This document shows positions 19,090 to 20,055 of a DNA stretch of 20,055 nt, piece by piece. The notes beneath the pieces were generated by a model. That model had not been told where the DNA came from. It saw only the letters and a program-made list of their open reading frames with translations, and searched no databases. The DNA is from Phallusia fumigata (Eukaryota > Chordata > Ascidiacea > Phlebobranchia > Ascidiidae): positions 1 through 20,055 of the forward strand of contig QXVZ01022563.1 in NCBI GenBank assembly GCA_008931825.1, in the 5' to 3' direction. A program made the position numbers and the translations under genes. Positions within the stretch are counted from its first letter, which is position 1; each line of letters opens with the position of its first letter.

Positions 19090-19973
19090 TCAGCTATGGC
19101 GATCCTTCAGTGACAAAAACCATCGCAAGCACGTCGCTGATTGGTTCGCCACATTAACACGTGACAGGTCCTGTGACCGATTGGTCCAATCCAGTCCTTC
19201 GTACCGTACAGGCCACGGACAAGAAAACGTCTCGCCGTCACGGCTGTTGCCTTTGTTTTGTTTGACGTCACCAGTAGGTAATTCCATGATGTTACTCGCT
19301 CTTTTGGGTACTGCGACCTCGTGTGGATGAAATGTTCCGTAATAATGTGGCCTGTCGAGACTGACGGCTAAGACTTTACCACGAGATTTAGATGACATCA
19401 ATTCGTAGACAAGACGACCAACCTAAAACAGGATTTGATAAGGATTTTTACTTCGACTGTCGTTTATAGTTTTCTAAAACTGTTTAGTTTTTGGTAACCG
19501 TTTGGTAAACATCTTTTCAAAATGCGCAAACTGTAAAATTTGTTACAAATTTCGAGGAAATAGATGTAGACGGTTTACACCACCGTAAAAACGTCTTTCA
19601 GGGACCCGGGGCAAAAATATGTGTTTCTTTAAGTAAAACGTCATGACTTACCAATATCAGATAAGGCCATACGAAATATTCTTTTATGAAAGGATTTTTA
19701 CGCCACTGAAACACATAGTGTGTAAAAAGTTTTAAAATGGGAATCCTTTGCTCAAAAGACTCCAAGTAATTAAACTGCGAACTTTTGGATAGCAAATTAA
19801 AAAAATTAACAGTTGGTCAACATACATTGGATGAGAATGTGCAAACCAGAAAGTCACATGAGCTGAGTAGTTCGATGTCAAAAGCGATTCCTAGCAATCC
19901 GTTCATTGATTTGCGTTGCTTCCCCGCGAAATTCATGTGTTTGGTCGAGGCCAAAATGTGATAGTCCGGATAT
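19090..19973 (-). CDS. Third FUT8-like gene lacking SH3, last two exons only (gene D, partial)
   Basis: On the - strand, exon 19973-19826 follows TGATCAG and ends at GTATGT; the last exon 19422-19090 follows CTGTTTTAG and ends in a stop. Phases (one base then 49 codons; phase 0 junction) equal those of genes B and C. The first exon reads YPDYHILASTKHMNFAGKQR, then LLGIAFDIELLSSCDFLVCTF and SSN. The second reads VGRLVYELMSSKSRGKVLAV, HYYGTFHPHEVAVPKRAS, a polar linker, CPWPVRYEGLDWTNR, DLSRVNVANQSATCLRWF and LSLKDRHS. This is the closest relative of gene C, sharing its SH3-less tail. The catalytic Arg-pair exon and everything upstream lie beyond the right edge. It is intact as far as visible, so partial by window, not broken. 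Confidence 0.88.
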
Positions 19974-20055
19974 CTGATCAGTGTTTACCAATGAAACAAG
20001 GAAATCAAAATAAAAGAGAAAGAAAAACAAAGTAGTAAAGAACCCCCCAAAAAAA

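Noticed and set aside
1..20055. CRISPR arrays, bacterial operons, rRNA or intact tRNA genes
   Set aside because: No regularly spaced direct repeats, no compact adjacent genes and no intact cloverleaf found; only tRNA-like SINE heads.

Overview
This window looks like invertebrate animal nuclear DNA. It is AT-rich, with small exons separated by short GT-AG introns, no bacterial operon layout and several short non-autonomous DNA transposons and tRNA-derived SINE copies. The compact introns, an IFI44-type GTPase gene and a local family of FUT8-like glycosyltransferases would suit a tunicate of the Ciona type. That taxon is an inference from style, not shown by any single sequence.

Layout. (1) 339-1426, + strand: three last-part exons of an IFI44/IFI44-like GTPase whose 5' end lies outside the window. 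A possible alternative disordered tail exon follows at 2211-2580. (2) 2581-4015: intergenic, with a weak hAT-end-like motif. (3) 4016-8343, + strand: a complete FUT8-like alpha-1,6-fucosyltransferase gene in eight exons (gene B), including a short signal-anchor exon and a C-terminal SH3-like segment. (4) 8344-12473: about 4 kb without a convincing gene, holding a TAATTG-rich hAT-like element (8755-9143) and a SINE copy (about 9440-9585). (5) 12474-17951, + strand: a second FUT8-like gene (gene C), again eight exons with the same intron phases at every well-placed junction. Its introns hold a second SINE copy, a 335-bp hAT MITE with an 8-bp target duplication, and perfect palindromes. (6) 17952-19089: convergent intergenic spacer. 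(7) 19090-19973, - strand: the last two exons of a third FUT8-like gene (gene D), tail-to-tail with gene C and cut by the window edge.

The main biology is a FUT8-like gene cluster. All copies keep parts of the GT23 donor-site core. Gene B keeps an SH3-like C-terminus, as in canonical FUT8. Genes C and D have no recognisable SH3 sequence and share a different, strongly conserved tail with a CPWPVRYEGLDW motif and an N-glycosylation sequon. The stem before the catalytic domain is about 70-100 residues in B and C, against roughly 200 in vertebrate FUT8. B, C and D are probably type II Golgi proteins acting on N-glycans or a related acceptor, but substrate specificity cannot be read from the sequence.
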